NCBI GenBank assembly: GCA_037389465.1
Contig: JAZARR010000070.1
Location: 2,818,501 to 2,882,500 of the forward strand
DNA: 64,000 nt
Source of the DNA: Baylisascaris procyonis
Lineage: Eukaryota; Nematoda; Chromadorea; Rhabditida; Ascarididae
Direction of reading: 5' to 3'
Within the stretch, counting starts at the first letter, position 1. Every line of letters begins with the position of its first letter. Shown here piece after piece: positions 24,054 to 41,100 of this stretch. Below the pieces are notes generated by a model. The model ran no database searches. It had not been told where the DNA came from and was given only the letters and a program-made list of their open reading frames with translations. The position numbers and the translations under genes are program-made.

Positions 24054-26308
24054 TAGATGAGTCATCTAAGCTTGAAAACTGTGACTCGGGCCCAAAAATC
24101 GAATAAATGTTGATGTATAAATTACTGGATCGGTTCTTCATGCAAATTTTGAAATATTCATGTAAAGCATTCTACTGCAGTTAGATTTGTGGAACTGAGG
24201 AGTTGCAAGTAGTGCATTATCAGTAATTAACATCTGCATCTGCGAAGTATATCAGCTTTCAATGAAGCAGAAGAAATATCTCAATTGATGGCCCATAAAA
24301 TGTTGTCATCTTTAATACTCTGTCAACGAAATTAGTTGATTCAGAAGCACTCGAAATATTGGTTTCAATTTCACTTTTTCTTTTGTTATTGAATCAATTT
24401 TATCATTGATGCTTTCATCGCGATGAAATAACGCTCGAAAATCTCCTATTCTTCTATTTCTATCACTCTCTTGTGCCAACTGTTATTTACCTTTAATAAT
24501 CTTTTTTAACCAATTGAATCTTAAGACTCTTTCTATGTTTAGACGATAAGCTAATTAATAAATGTATAATTTGCATTACATCATTTTGCATTTTAAGGAA
24601 ATGTGATCGCAGAATAGTGGAATTCGGCATGCCGATATCGTGATGAGTGATGAGGAATGAGGACGCAAATGGCGGCTCCTATGACTGTCAAAACAACGTC
24701 AACGAATCATGGCGACGCATTGTGTGCCGTATATGCGTCCATCCTAAACCCGTTATCAAATAATGGTTTGTTTTCATGTGGCCGGTTTTTCTCACTACAA
24801 CCAGTTTATATTCCAATTCGGTCATCATTGTCCACCTGTTCTTCATTTCTAACGATACCATCTAAAATGTAAATTTCAATAAATACATTCAACGCATAAT
24901 TGAATACACTGTATTTACGCTTTCATAAATCGCTCATTTTTATTGATGGAAGATAGCGATAAAACTTTCGTAATTCTGTTAATTTCCGGTGCTGTTAGGC
25001 AGCACAAAAATGTTGCAATGAGCAATAAAACCTCGGAAAAATTTTGAAATGTTTTCGACGGACAAACTATGTTCACCTTTATAAGAGTGGTCACATCCAC
25101 CTACAATAAGAGACTGCACTTCAGGAATAGAATAATCAAAGGATGTGTTGTAGAATTTTCGCATCTTAAGAACGTTGAGAGATGGTTGCTATTGGAAAGG
25201 GCAATCAAAAGAGTAAATAACAAAAGAAAAAAAAAACATTTTATTCTTATATTTTCGATATTTCCTGTATCTTTTTTATAGTTTTGACTTTCAAAGAGGC
25301 AGCTGCTTAGCTATTCGTCTACAGCGATTACGACGTTACGAAACAAACTGCTTATAAGCAACGTTTATAATCATGCCCATTATTTTACTTCAGAGCTCAT
25401 TTAATTAGCATGAAAATGTGCGATATTCACATTTCTTTCTTCTACAAGCTATATTCTATATTAAGTAACTTTTACAGCACTCTGTACGTGAAAATATGGG
25501 CAGCGATGTTTTGTTTCATCTTCTCTAAGCGTTGGTTGATCTGTGTGAAAGTGTTTCGTATATTTGTTCGATTTGCACGGCACTATTTAACCCATTCAAG
25601 GTGCCTTCGATTTACGCTTGTGTGCAATCCTCTACAAGCGTGGGTCAGGTAGATTTAACTCTGTCCATATCACTTGCACGCAAATGGATCCCATTCGTCT
25701 TTAGTGCGTTTTAGTATATCAGACGTTTGGCAACCACCTGTTTGCTGTTTCCATAAAGACATTTCAGAAAACCAGCTGACTTCTGGCACTCCTGTAGTAT
25801 TACTGGTGAACTGAAGTCTAATTTAACGGGGAGGAAAAATTATTATACTGTTGACATCAGGAACACAGTAGAAGAACAGGGGAGATGATGCTTCGTGAAA
25901 TGGAGCATCAAGGTGGCGAAATTCGATTGCGGAAAGCATTGTGAATGAAATTCGATATTGTACCGACATAAATAGCAGATCTCTTATGTCTCATTGCTTA
26001 CGGTTATCCGCTGATTCACGTAGTCGACTTTTTGCGATCTCCCTGATGCAGATTTTCACATCCTGTAAGGACGCTTGTAGAACGTACAGACCATCGCGAA
26101 TCGTTTAGCGTGCACAATAAACGCAATTTTCAATGGCATTATAGGTGGCTGTAAAGAAATTGTATGGAGCGCAATGTGTGCCGACGGAAGAAGGAAACGA
26201 TCACGAAATGGATGCCGCGATCGCGACGTGGGCGTATATGGTCGAAGCATTTTGGATGGCTCGACGGCTGCCCAGATGGTTCCATGCAAACAAGTCCATC
26301 CCTGCCTC

Positions 26309-26320
26309 TATATATATAAG
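26309..26320 (+). promoter_or_regulatory. TATA box of collagen gene 1
   Basis: TATATATATAAG about 65-75 bp before the start codon, inside otherwise GC-richer DNA. Collagen gene 2 has TATAAAAG in a corresponding place, so the element is probably used in both. Confidence 0.6.
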
Positions 26321-26382
26321 ACACTTGAGCACACCACAATAGTGTCCCCGTTTGGTACAGCGAATTTTAAGTATCCACAGTC

Positions 26383-28358
<1,976 letters not shown>

Positions 28359-30956
28359 TCCCCACGAAAATTTTTAAGTTTTTTTTACGAAAAATCAGTA
28401 GCTGATAAAGCTTTTATTCAACAATGAACACTTATAAATGCACTAAATGAGTAAAATGTTCAAATGGAATAAACCAGCGAAATAATTATTGATGAAACGA
28501 TTGGAAAGAAGGCAATCAAAGAAACATAATAATTTCAAAAAAAAAAAAAAACTATATCTATAAATCTGAAGGAGCCATTGCAAGCATATTTCTTAAATTT
28601 GTTTCGTCTTCAATTTATTGCTAGGTTATTGATAAATGCAAGTCTTGGAAGCATATAATAATGTAGCAATCATTTTGATGTTGATAAATGATGCAAGAAT
28701 ATCAAAAAAAAAAGTTTTTTGTGTTATTGGAAAATCGCAAAATCGCAATGTTATTGTTTCAGCTAGATTATCACTGAACTGAAAGTTTCTTTGGGAAATG
28801 CTCTAATTAGATTAACGTACATAGAGATTTCTGATTAAAGCCAGAAATTCCATATTCACGTTTTGAGGGAGTGAGAGATTTCAGCTGAAAGTATATAGGA
28901 AAACAGGCATTAATGAACAAGGCGGAATAGTAGCTACACACTATTCAACATGCACTCAGAAATGGGAATGAACGCTACTGGTTTAACCATTAGTTGATAC
29001 ATCAGTTCCCAGATAGCCGCTGCGGAGCTCGGTACCAACAACATGCCTATTAAGAGTGAACTAGTACAAGAAAGAATCTTGAATAAGAATTCAATAACAA
29101 AACATATCTTACATAAATATATTTACTAACTAGCATAAAGAAGCAATTTTAAATGAGATCATTACTAACATTGCTATTTCAGTTCTTTGAAAACACAAAA
29201 AGAATTTGATTATAGCATTAAACGCGTTTATTAAATTACTGGGAAACTACTTCAGATTCCTGAATTCCAAAGTTAGCACGAAAAACTCTCAATATTATTT
29301 CAAAGTGATAAAGTAATACGCGTTTTTCTCAATACTTTGGTTCTCTTAGCATAGGAAAATCACAAGGAAGCAATTTGCAAAATTGTTAGATAATCAATGG
29401 TGAACAAATATTACTGTGCACTGTGATCGGGTATATTAAAGAGTTCCCAACATGCTTCCACAATCCGATCATACCAATCATAATTCGTTAGTAGAAGATA
29501 CTCGACCTTTTAGTCAACCGGATCTCGACTGTTTGCGAAATATTTATTTGAATGGCCAATTAAGCTAAGAAATGAAGGGAAATATTGAATATTGTTAAGT
29601 GGTTTTGTTTTTCGACATAACAAAAGTGATTGTAAAATATTTTGCCGATGATGGTAAATTTTAAACCGAAATGAATGTGATCATTTAACAACATTTGCAA
29701 CATTTCTTATTAATGCAGTCGAATATGTTTCACAGTGAAGAAACTGAAGAATGCTGCATTTTATATGGAAGAAGAAAAACAGGCATGAATATTTTTATCC
29801 GAAATCATTTCTCTTATGCTACTGTTCCAACCTGTTAAATATGCAATTCATATTTTGTGTGTTCCTTGAAGAGAGATCACATAGAATAACATAAGAGATG
29901 CACCAACTTCTACGTTGCGCATCTTTTATGACTTCGATGGACAACCAATCAATTGATAATTGGTAAGAAAACAATATAAATTGCACATTTCCAATACGAA
30001 ATAAATGGGGAAGAGTGCCAAAGGTGTCCGCATGATATACGCCATCGTCTTTCGATCACCAAATCGATCAGTTTCACAAGTGACCAGCAGAGAATGGATT
30101 ATGTGGAGTAATGCCTTATTGTCCGATCAACTCCGATTTTCTACAAAAACTACGTTCATCTATGCCCCGATTGAAATTAAATAAAACTCCGAAATGTAGA
30201 ATGTATTTTATGACTGTATTCTTTAATTGGCTTTTAATACGTTACAGGTATAAAATAAAGACGGATTCCTTCTCGTGTATTGAAAATAAACATGATAGAA
30301 GTTGCTGTTGAAATGAATACAAGATTCCGCACCGGTGACGTGAATACTTTAAACGATTATGTGAAAATGCTTCCAGTGGAGTCACCAGAAGATATTTTGT
30401 AAAACTGCTAAGTAATGAAACATCGGCATACAGAGAGACGGAAAACGAATCGTCCACGTTGCTTTTCGATGAACAATGAAACTTTTATGTCAGATATGAT
30501 CGCCTAATCAATAGTAATCAAAAACACTCAACAGTGATTGTACTTCACTGTGAAATGATATATAATGAAAGTTATGCAAATTAACACATCCATTCAGGCA
30601 ATAATTCTACCGAATTATCGGCAAAAATTACCTCAAGCATTTATTGACATTACGAATCAATTTTTTTATTTCCTGCGTTCTTCCGTTTTTCAAAAATTAT
30701 CGTCTAAATTTCAGTTGCCCTTTTTTATGGGGAACTGGAGGAGTTCGAATCGCGTAAATGTTTGGCGTCTCTGAGATTACCACAACTTTAGGCCATGGCC
30801 AAATTCTCCGATGCAAAAATTACAGCCACACCCGTTTCAATGATCCGCCATTTAATGCCTCTATACACTCTTATATTGACTTTATCTGAACTCATAAACT
30901 AGATCTTAAGAGTACTAGTAAGATGCAAACATCAAATCTACATAACTGAAGGAGAA
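28359..30956. other. Intergenic, no supported gene
   Basis: Region where collagen gene 1 and the PGAP2 gene end facing each other. Holds the collagen poly(A) signal (AATAAA, 28468-28473), poly-A runs near 28538 and 28706, and AT-rich sequence with only chance-level open frames. Confidence 0.7.
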
Positions 30957-33900
30957 TTATCCATTCATTCGAATCGATTTCGCAAAATTTAACTTTGCAC
31001 TTTTATCCTCGCATTTTCCTTCCGCATCACTCGTCTTGATGGGAATCGTCTCAACAATCCGCACACAAAAAATCACTTTGTGACGAATATCGAAGAATGC
31101 ACAACCGTGGAAGGCAATATTCAAAAATACGCCTGTGTATTCACATATCGCGAATACTTCATATGCTGAAATTGCATTCTATGTAAACAATTTCATAATT
31201 AACCATCTATGATAATTTTAATTAGGCATTAAAAACTATACAATTTTTTGGTCAATCATCTGAAATTTTTGTATCTTTTACTCGTCATTCTTTAAACCTT
31301 ATGTATCTAAAAAACGACAACAATGAATCATTTAATAAGCACTACAAAGCTAAAGATCTCAAACAATTGCTTCGAGTGATTTAGTAACATTGAAAGTATG
31401 AAAGGATAATTAATCTGTCATCAATTAAATCACAATCATAACGATGAAAGAACTTGATTTCAATGTTACTATTCCGTAATTTCAGATTCTAAATAATAAT
31501 TTCTGAGATTGGTAGTGAAATATTGGAAATAACGGTCATAACAACGGGGTGAAGAATGGCGGTAATGAAATTTATACCAATCGTGATACATGCTCTCCAA
31601 TAGAGAAGAAATGATCCAACAAGAATAGGCACTGTGAGTAGATAAGTACAACATAGCATTACTTTAAGATAGTAAGATATTCGTCCCTAAAATTATTTAT
31701 TTTAATAATCCCTAAGCATTAATATGGCTCAGAGATAAGCCAATTCGCATCTTATGAATTAAAATACTAAAGAACAATTGTATTATGAAACAGTGAAGGT
31801 GAGGTGAATGAGCGGAAAATCAGGGAAATTCGGTGTTTTTTCAGTTGATTTTTTGAAGCAATGCTTTGAATACTGTGAATGAAATAGCGATTATAATAAT
31901 TAATTGCTTATACCCTTTAAAACCAGAGAATTAGTGAAAAAAATGAACGACTGAGAAGGGTCACAATCGCTGATATGGTATATTTTTCTATTAGCTACTT
32001 CTTATTAGTTTTGGTTTTTTGTTAATTCGTATGTGGTGCTTTCATCAAATGGACGTGATCATGACAAACTTATGAAATCGAAGAATGTCTTGAAGGTTTC
32101 GTTATACAAAGCAAATTTGTGTCATTATTGATTTTCGATATTATTGTCAAAAGACAGTCTAATCGTGATATGTTGGCTAATATTTGATGTCACAGCGCTT
32201 CCCTTTGGCCGAAATTTTCACTTCAAAATATTACAGAAACAGTGTAGCCAGTTTTTGTTTATCCTTGGTTTATAACCGACAAGGTTGAATGTCTTTTCCC
32301 CCACTTGCGATCTCTGGGAGAAGAAATATCTTACAAAATTGGCTATCAAGAGCTGCATTTATTGAATGAACGATATATTATATCTTGGCCCAAATAACGC
32401 AAGGATGTACTGCAGGCATGGACACACTTACAAACATTTTCATTCTCATACTAAAGAGGAATTACGTATCTTTATGATGGAAGTTTTAAAAAATTACAGG
32501 CAACCTGGAAAAAATCTTCCAGTCAGACGAATGAGGCGAATTTCGAGAAAACAGATTTTAGTTTTTTCTCGATATATAGCGTTTATTATAGAGGGTTCTT
32601 GCCGACATTCCTTTGTAGATCTTGTCCCCACACTCAGTTATTATATTGTACCTCACAAGCTTTAATTGAAGTTCAAAAAATTAACCAGATTTTGATAAGA
32701 ACTCAGATTGAATAATTTTGAAATGTTTGAGGAAAATTTTTTTAAAATAAAATTCTAACAATGATTAACTCACGTATGGATTGAGATAATAAAGTGAATG
32801 CCGATGGCATATAATATTCGCTATGAAGAAAACGATGCCACACAAGCCAAATATATAAAACAAGATAACGTGCACCTCTGAAATAATTTCTCCACTCGTT
32901 TGGTTCAAGCGAATACTGATTACGTTATTGGAATGAAACTTCAACAAAATAAACCTTATTAGCATGAAATACTGAAATAGAATATTGAATAAATTAAGTG
33001 ATTTATTGCTACCAAGCTAGTCCATCTAACATGATTTCAGGACAACCATTCTACTATATTCCCAAAAATTCTGTAATTTCATTAAAAGACCCATCTATGT
33101 GCTTTTTGCACGGAGCAAAGATCAACATGCATCATGTTGAATAATTTGCTATTTGTGCGAATGCAAGCCAAAAAAAAAGCTATTTTCTTTTCCATATCGT
33201 TCATTAGCAAAATCAGGAGGGATTTCAAAAGAATGACATAGTCGGAATAATCAGTGATCACTAAAAGAATGAAATGCTCACGTATATTTTCACGTTCACC
33301 AATAATCGAGAGTGCAGCGAGAAAAAGTAATTCGGCGATGCCGAAATATAGGTAACAATGCCTCGATAGTTCATAGAACCATTTATGTGCATAATTAACG
33401 TTCATCAAGCGGTGGAAACGATTGACTGCAATTGTGCATTAAAATCAAAGATATTATGAATCTATCGTATCCGGGTGATAGCTGTATTAAGTTCTTAAGC
33501 TTTGACCGGAACTCTAAACTATTGAGCACCGATACCGAGACCATAAGGTAATTGCTTCTGACTGGTCACTCAGATACCGACCGGTCACCGAGACATAAAT
33601 CTTAAAATTTATTATATGAATGACCCATCAAAGGCAATAATTCTCAAGAAATGCGAGCTTAAAATTGCGAAACGAATATTTCATTAAATATTTCCCATTC
33701 ATTAGTTCGCTTTTATGAATCAGTCACTACAATTAATTGCGTCGAATTGCAAAAAAACGTCAATGAATTTAAAATGTCAAATTTGAATTTTCGTCGATGA
33801 TTTATTTGCCCTCTGATAGATCACTCAGATATTAGTCCTGAAATTTGTTATGTGAGTGACATTTCTTATTCATCATTCTGAGCTTTCACTAAGAAGAGAA

Positions 33901-35168
33901 CTTTTTCCACAATTCTTCGGTTTTATCAATCCAGAAAACACGTCATTTTACCTCTAGGTCGGGGGGAAGGGGGAAAGTTATTTTCCTCTTATTTCAACAT
34001 TCCGTATTTCCGCTGCCTACATCCACTGTATGCAAAAAAGCCAAAGCTCCCAACGCCTTCTCCCTCTTCTCTTATAAATTACGTAAAGATAAAAGTGGTA
34101 AACGCTCAGTTCGCTTATTTCCTTTACGAAGATAAATAATTAGACCATGATTTCAAGTTGTTTGAGTGGATTAAATTTTCTAAATACGTTTAGAGGAATT
34201 ATTAAGTTAAATTCTCTTAAAGATGCCTCTCCTAGGCGAAATTTTTTCATTTATATACTTCTCGCGAACCATCCTCTAGTAGTAATATTCCAAACTTCCG
34301 GTCAACATCAGAGTTAAATTCATTCATGATATTTTTTGAGTAGTAGCTCTGAAGGTGGCCAAGAGGACGAGCTAATAGCACGCGAAAAGTCGTTCACCAG
34401 CAACAATCAATCAGAAGTTTGAAGAAGAAGTGAGGAAAAACGTCAATATACAAAATATTAAAATTTGGCACGAATCGAAAAGTTCGGCTATCGCTTGCTA
34501 TATGTGCTGAAAACACTCAAAAAACGAACTTACAGCCTGCAAAGAGTTCAACTAATCGAATCGGAACGTGTATGAGAATAAATAGTTGCCAAAACGTTCG
34601 TTCCACTGGTAGATTTATGATTCGAGATAGTGATGGTAATTTGGCTCTCTAAAAATGGAACATACTTTTTATACGAAACATCCAAGTGCAGAATACGCTT
34701 TTCTATCTTGACGGCAAATAAAATAAAACCGTTCTCGAAAAGAATTGCGGAGGCGAAATTTTTCCGGCTTTGAAAAATTCCGGAAATAGCAACTCACTCG
34801 TTAATTCAAAATACGATTCTGTCATCAACTAATACCTTCTCGATCATCCAATGAATGGTCACGGATTAATGCGCAAAGATAAAAGTAGTGAATATTTCAT
34901 TCATTTCTTTATTGGAAATAAAAAATGAGCACTATGATTTAAAGATATTTCCGTAACCCGAAATTTCTGAATAGTTTAGCGAAGTTATTAGGGTAAATTC
35001 CTGTCGATCTGAGCTTACCCCGCATTGCCAATTGTAATTACTAATTTCATCGTTGTGAAATACTAGAGCAATAGTGATAGCGGCAATAGCTCCAAATAAA
35101 GGTGGTGTGAAACCAAACGCGAATACCGTCACAGGTGACAAGCGAAACAGCTCGGATACCTGAAACAT
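30957..35168 (-). CDS. pgap-2: PGAP2/FRAG1-type multi-pass membrane protein
   Basis: Family of ER/Golgi membrane proteins (FRAG1/DRAM/Sfk1). PGAP2 is needed for lipid remodelling of GPI-anchored proteins and their stable surface display. Six minus-strand exons keep frame: 35168-35019, 34648-34534, 33425-33282, 32877-32774, 31686-31578, 31165-30957; 276 residues, slightly longer than the about 250 of human PGAP2. Diagnostic strings: NYNWQCG then LPSLSRII and RTFWQLFILIHVPIRL (TM1 to TM2), YLYFGIAELLFLAALSIIGE, HVILFYIFGLCGIVFFIAN, SYYLKVMLCCTYLLTVPIL, and near the end YEVFAICEYTGVFLNIAFHG followed by FFDI. About six transmembrane segments are visible. The tail after residue 230 is hydrophilic. 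The start MFQV resembles MYQV of human PGAP2, but a TTTCAG inside it (35160) could instead mark an acceptor with the true start upstream. Confidence 0.92.
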
Positions 35169-38100
35169 TTCCAGTGGAAAATATGCTATGATTTTTTCAC
35201 TGTTTTAAAATAAAATTAAAATAAATTTTGGTAAATTAATTCATTCCTATCACCTGTTGTTATTGATTACCTTACACCTTTAGATTACTGTAGGTATTTG
35301 TTGAGCAAAACGATGTAGTGATTTGAACTATTGATTTAACCGAGTGATTGATCTATCTCGTCTTAAATAAACAATGTTAATACTAATTAATGAACATGGT
35401 AAGAAGACTTATGTTCGGCTCGCATATCTCTGTAAGTATTCCTTTCCATTCAAAGGAAGCTTATTCAGCTGATTGTCAATACAATATATCATCGTGCAAC
35501 CGTTTTGGCATGTTACTTACACCACTACTCGTCTCAAGAAGTAATATGTAACACTAACCCTTTTACCATCCTTCTCATATGGTGGTGCAGCGTTATATTT
35601 GAGCTTTGAAATTACACTTCCTTCATTTGTTGTTTCTTTCTCCATTCGTACAACGTAAACACAATGCACCTATCGACCACCACCAAGACACCACTACTCG
35701 TTCGAAAAAAAAGAGAAACCGCTCTTAGAAACTGATGAGACCTGCAATGATCGTCCTTTGCATTGTTGTGCATTCAACAAACAGCGACGATTTCTTCGAA
35801 ACAAGATTATACACACTATTTTATAAACAGATTATACGAATATTCGCAACTGTGAAAGGAATAGTTAAAGTGCAGTGATCACTGCGGCCTTCGCGAATCA
35901 ACCAAAAACCATTTTCACATAGTAAAGAAATAGTTTATTTATTCGCAGTGGAATAAAACACTGAAAGCGTGATGGGAAAACAATAAATCATTCATAAATG
36001 GTTGTCTTATATCAGAGCAATGAAATTCGGATTTGCAGAGAGCACTTCAATTTACTATCAACAAAGAATAAAATGCGACGATGGCAAAATGATATGAATA
36101 TCTTAAATTAATGAGTGGGGAGATCATATGACGCAATTGAGATTGTTGGACGGCAGCATGCAAATGAAATCAACAATAGTATCAGCAAGTTTGCTGACCC
36201 GAAACTGCCAATCCCGTGCGTCACTGTAACCCGTGTTGACCACCGCTGTCGCGCCCATACCGCGGCGATTGAGCATCGTTTATGTCGTATTGAGAACAAA
36301 TTGCGGTTTGAGAGACTGGTGGCACCCAAATGGATGCATTTCAGTTTATATATGTACAAGATATAAATGATATTTCAACAGCGACGAGATAAATAAAAAG
36401 TGACACGCCAGATGGGCTGGCACGATATGCGTTTTTGCACTTGTATCATTTGGGCAATCATTTACATAAGATGCCTAAGAATGACAAAGCATGCGGAACA
36501 ATGCCTTCATGTTTCACTTAATCCGACTGCTCGCACAAATCTTCTAAATGCACTCGTCTTTGTGGCCGAATCTTTTGCAAAACGCGTCCAAGATTCTGGA
36601 TCACTTAAATGACAGATGCAAAGTTTTTGCACCACTTATTTTCGAAACTGATATATCAGTTGGAAGTATGATACATGAGGGTCACCGTTTGTGCGTACTA
36701 TCACCAACACATTTCGTAACTCAAGTTTCAACGGATTGCGAGATGAAATTACCCAATATGAGCATGGAATCATATAGATAAACAACATACATATGCAACA
36801 GCATGACATTCACTATGAGGCAATTTACAAACAAATTTATAAAAATTTATATAAAGGTAAATGTTTGATGTGAATAAAGTGTTATTCTTCGGCGATGAAA
36901 AATTTCGCTCAAAATTTTCCATTTTTCATTCCGCTCTGCACTTTTCTTACGTTTATTACTCAACTTTTCATAAGGAACATTAGAAACCGAATCAGATTAC
37001 AACTCGGTGGAACCTTTCGTATTCCACTGGATTTTCTGTGTTGCCGCAGGCGTTCCTACTCATGAATCTTGCAAATCACTTCTGCCATGAAACACTCTAA
37101 ACGCATCTATTGCGGCATTCTAATCAAGTAAATAAAAGGCTCTTTTATGTCTTATCTATGAATACTACACAAGTATACAAAAAATATGCATACGCAAAAC
37201 TCATCTGAGAATGATTTTGATGTTGAGCAAAGATTAAATAACATCATAGAAGAAACATGGCTATAATGACTAAGGTTTATAGCCGAAGTATACGCTTTTG
37301 TACAATGAAAGCTCCCACAGTATCAATTAAAGTGTGGGGGAAGGGATGTGGTCATATAAAGATATGTGCATAATGCATTGATGAATTCGGATCGAATTGG
37401 GGTTGCGCCTTCTTCAGAAAACCGGTTACTAAAGTGACCGATGGATGTGCAACAAACTGAAAACACTATCTCTCACTCTTGCGATTTCATTGCACATAAA
37501 ATAGAGGATAAATGCAATTTGCGAAGAAATTTTACGCTTGGTAAAAGTAACTATCACATGGAAATGCTGATCTTCTCTCCTTAAATTCCTATCTATTTCA
37601 AGTGCACTTACGTAAAACATAAACTGAAATCATGGAACTGTTTCACCAATGCGCTTTCATAATTATTCTCATTCATTTAAAATTTCGATTTCCATTACGT
37701 CTTTTCATTTCTTCCCTATTTATCATTTATTTCGTGCGTGCACTTGGTCATGAGTGTTGTGTGTTTTCTTTCATTTAATAGTACGATTGAATTTATATCT
37801 GCTATCTTTTTTTTCTTGCTGCACAGCAAGAACTTCCATATTCGCCACATATGAGAACAACAAATTCATTCATTCAGTTCAATTCGCTAACTCGTTTCAA
37901 TTCATTCAGTTCACTTCCATTCACTTCGCTTAATTAATTCAACGCCTCTATCCGTTCGAATTTAATTAATACATGTAAGCTGCTTCAAAATGCTTCAAAA
38001 TATTCCAATCATTCGACTCAGTTTACACATGAAATTCAGCTCATCCACTCAATTCAGCTCATTCATTCAGATCAATTCATTCATTCATTTTTTCAGTTCA

Positions 38101-41100
38101 TTTAATTCCACTCATTCGTTCAATTCACTTCATCCATCCAATTCAGTTCCTTCTTTAAATTCCTTTCATACTCGCATTCATTCCATCCACTCAATTCATT
38201 TCATTCATCCCATCAAGTCCATTCATTTATAGCAACTCATCCATACAATTCAATTAATTCATTCAATTCAATCTTTCATTTAATTCGATCTAAACGACCA
38301 AGGTGAATTTACCACATCCTGAGATGCATGCACTTTGCAGCATAAACATCAACACGCTATTGAGCATTGCACGTGACAATGTTGACGAACAATACAGTCG
38401 TCGTGCTGTTTGCAGGTGCCTCCTTCAATCGACCATCTCCGCATGTCCCATCCGTTTCGTCTTTGCCAATTTTCTTTTCAGCGTTCGTATCCGTGTGTAT
38501 ACATATTTCAGATCAATCACTAAGCTCATTTAAAAAGAATACTTTGAAGTGATAAAAGACGAATGGTTGCTGAGTTGTCTTTCTAGAGCTGCAGCCACCT
38601 CTCGAGAGCATGTCTTCAGTGATGTGTGTTGGTCCTTGATTCCCTTTCAACAAACAGGGGAGGTGCTCCGGAGCATCGATAAATGCTGTTTCATTGAACA
38701 TTCTTTAAAATGTTATCAATCTCGAGCATTCTTCGGTATATGACTTAGCGAGAGTGCCACTTTCAAAACATTACATTTTCATCGGTAACTTGTTTCATTG
38801 TGAGAGAACCTTACTTGAGGTCTAAAATTGTCCTAGAACGTTCTCTCAATCAGAGGCAGCAACTACATGACCAAAACAGGCCGTCGTGAGCGCATGCTGA
38901 AAACATCCACCTCATACTGAACTCTAATTCGCGTTACAATCCGCTTTTTATCAGCTTACAGTAAAACTGTAACTGTTTAGCAAACAGTTGCAACACTTAA
39001 CACCAATTCTAATGTAATCAAGTATTCTTCAAGTTTTATTAACTCGATAAGTTTATTGATGCAAATGAAGGAAGTTCCGTTTCTTCAGTGACGTCACGAT
39101 GTTCACCAATTGTTGCGTGAAGAAATCGAGTTTCGACGCTATGCAGTGCGTGCTTTACAAGAACTGGTTCCAAATGTGAAAGGCGTCTACGAGTGATTTT
39201 TTTGGCTGTTTTGTGAACACTAATTTCATCAAGAAAAATTTGGTGAAATTATTTTGTGCATATAAACATATGCGAGTGGATATGTGAATATCTGTGGATA
39301 TATGAACAGATGAAAGCAAGATAGAATAACTACCTCGTATAACTGAAGTAGAATAAATTCATGGCAGTAAATGACAGTGCTTAGTTAGTACAATTAGAGC
39401 CATTATCTATCATAACTTGATCATAATGCAAGGCCGTAATCGACTGATATACTGCATGCAAAAACTGGAGTTAGATACAGCGGATATAATATGCTAGTTT
39501 CAAAAACGATACTACATTACTTTGCAACGGCTATAATATTCTCGCCGTGAGTAAGTGAATGGCAAGTCACCGATATATTCTTTTTATTTGATGTTATTGA
39601 ATTTGTGCAACTGCAGAATGTCCATATGAAGCAAACAAGAAAAGTTTGAGCGCGTTAACGGTTCTATTTTTTGCGTCAACAATGGAACAATGGAATTCAT
39701 GAAATGTTGCCAGTTCGGAATATGAGTTCAGGTTAAAAAACTATGAAGCCTGCATTCGGATTTCTTCTCCATCCTCCAACTGGCCACTATGCTCTGCTTC
39801 AAAATTTAAGCGAAGAAGAGTTTCAAGATGAAAAACATACAGCAATAATGTTATCATTTCGATGATACTCGGCTATCCTGAAATCTCATATTAAGCCGAC
39901 AAGTATCAATGTGTTCCCTATTTTTGCCGCTTTGATATATATGCGAATCATGTTATATCTGCAAACTGTGCCGCATTTTCCCTGGGGCATGATAAGTTCG
40001 TTAACTTGTTAAGCAGCTTTTACAAGCAGGAAAGTTTTTTGAAGGAAATTGCTCAAGAATTTTATCGCCATCTTAATTGCTTTGAATATTTAATCACAAC
40101 TTGTGGAATTGATAATTGTTAAGGATTTTAGAATACGTAACTGTTATAGTTTCTTTTCATCTGATGATTTTATAACAGTTCATAAAAGATTTCATATAAA
40201 ATAAATCGAAAGCCATAAAATAACTTATTGAGATCTTAAGAAATAAAATACGATATAAAGTGAAATAGTGGAACGTGAAAATCATATCGTGCTCCCAATT
40301 GCAGGAAATTAAAAATATTTTCAGTGAGACATTTTTTTCAAAGTTGAATATATAATCAATTATAGAAAAATTGTTTCTAAATCAACAATTGTTAAATCAA
40401 TAGAAAACGAATAAAAACCTCATTGTGCATTCGAATTTTCAAAAATTCTAATTGAATTTTTCAAAAATGAACTTATCTGCAAAAAAAAAAATTGCAAAAA
40501 TTTGTCAATTTTTATATCAGATAATCGAGTCACTCCTTCGCTGTATGGAACAATGCCGTTTAAGCGTTAAAGTCTTATTTGCACTGAAAGAATAAATATA
40601 TCACTTTATTAATTAAAGAAAAAGGAAAATTTCTTTACAAGCGAAGAAATAAATTTTCATCCGCCCCTAATCAATGGAATCCACCCTCTCACCACAACAT
40701 GACGTAGTAAATTTTATATCTGAATCTCTGTTGAAACGAGAATAGAGCCCATAAGGTCTTTATGTTGAAGGTTTACTTATTAAAAAAGGAACGGCATGGT
40801 TTACACGATTGCTAAAGAACAACCGTACGAAGCTTTCCCTATTTTATTTTTTACCAAGACTACCAATTGAACCCTTTCGTGTAAGAATATATGAAGAAGG
40901 TTCAATGAGGCACATTGAAACAAATTGATGGGTTTGCTGAAAGAGAAGCAAGCTTTCTTGTGATGCCAAGAAATGGTGTATAGACGATATAAGAGAAGTA
41001 GCTTGGAACACTTCAACTCCCCGAAGCGAGAAGGATAGTCATTACTTGCTGCATATTTGAATCAGTGAAGCTTGTGAATTGACAAGAAGGAATTGCATTC

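Larger units (their letters stand above)
20038..26308. other. Repeat-rich intergenic region, no gene assigned
   Basis: About 6.3 kb with patches much richer in G+C than the surrounding DNA (21.9-22.55, 23.87-24.02, 24.65-24.85 and 26.05-26.29 kb). It contains the SL1 copy and its inverted repeat, a 38-bp tandem repeat, an AT-rich TAAA-type tract near 21650-21740 and 29-bp direct repeats. Possible minus-strand coding blocks of unknown family are 22244-21869 (VGTKAIARHLVSLVLILRF, after an AG) and 23214-22986 (starts MDHSVRSNPIVYLCLEKL after GTTGCAG, ends before GTGAGT). I could not join them into a convincing gene. The right end should hold control sequences of collagen gene 1. Confidence 0.4.

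Noticed and set aside
39744..40122. Plus-strand frames starting MKPAFGFLLHPPTGHYALL and ending ...LITTCGIDNC.
   Set aside because: Two different frames overlap over the same DNA, no donor/acceptor pair joins them in phase, and frames this long are expected by chance here.
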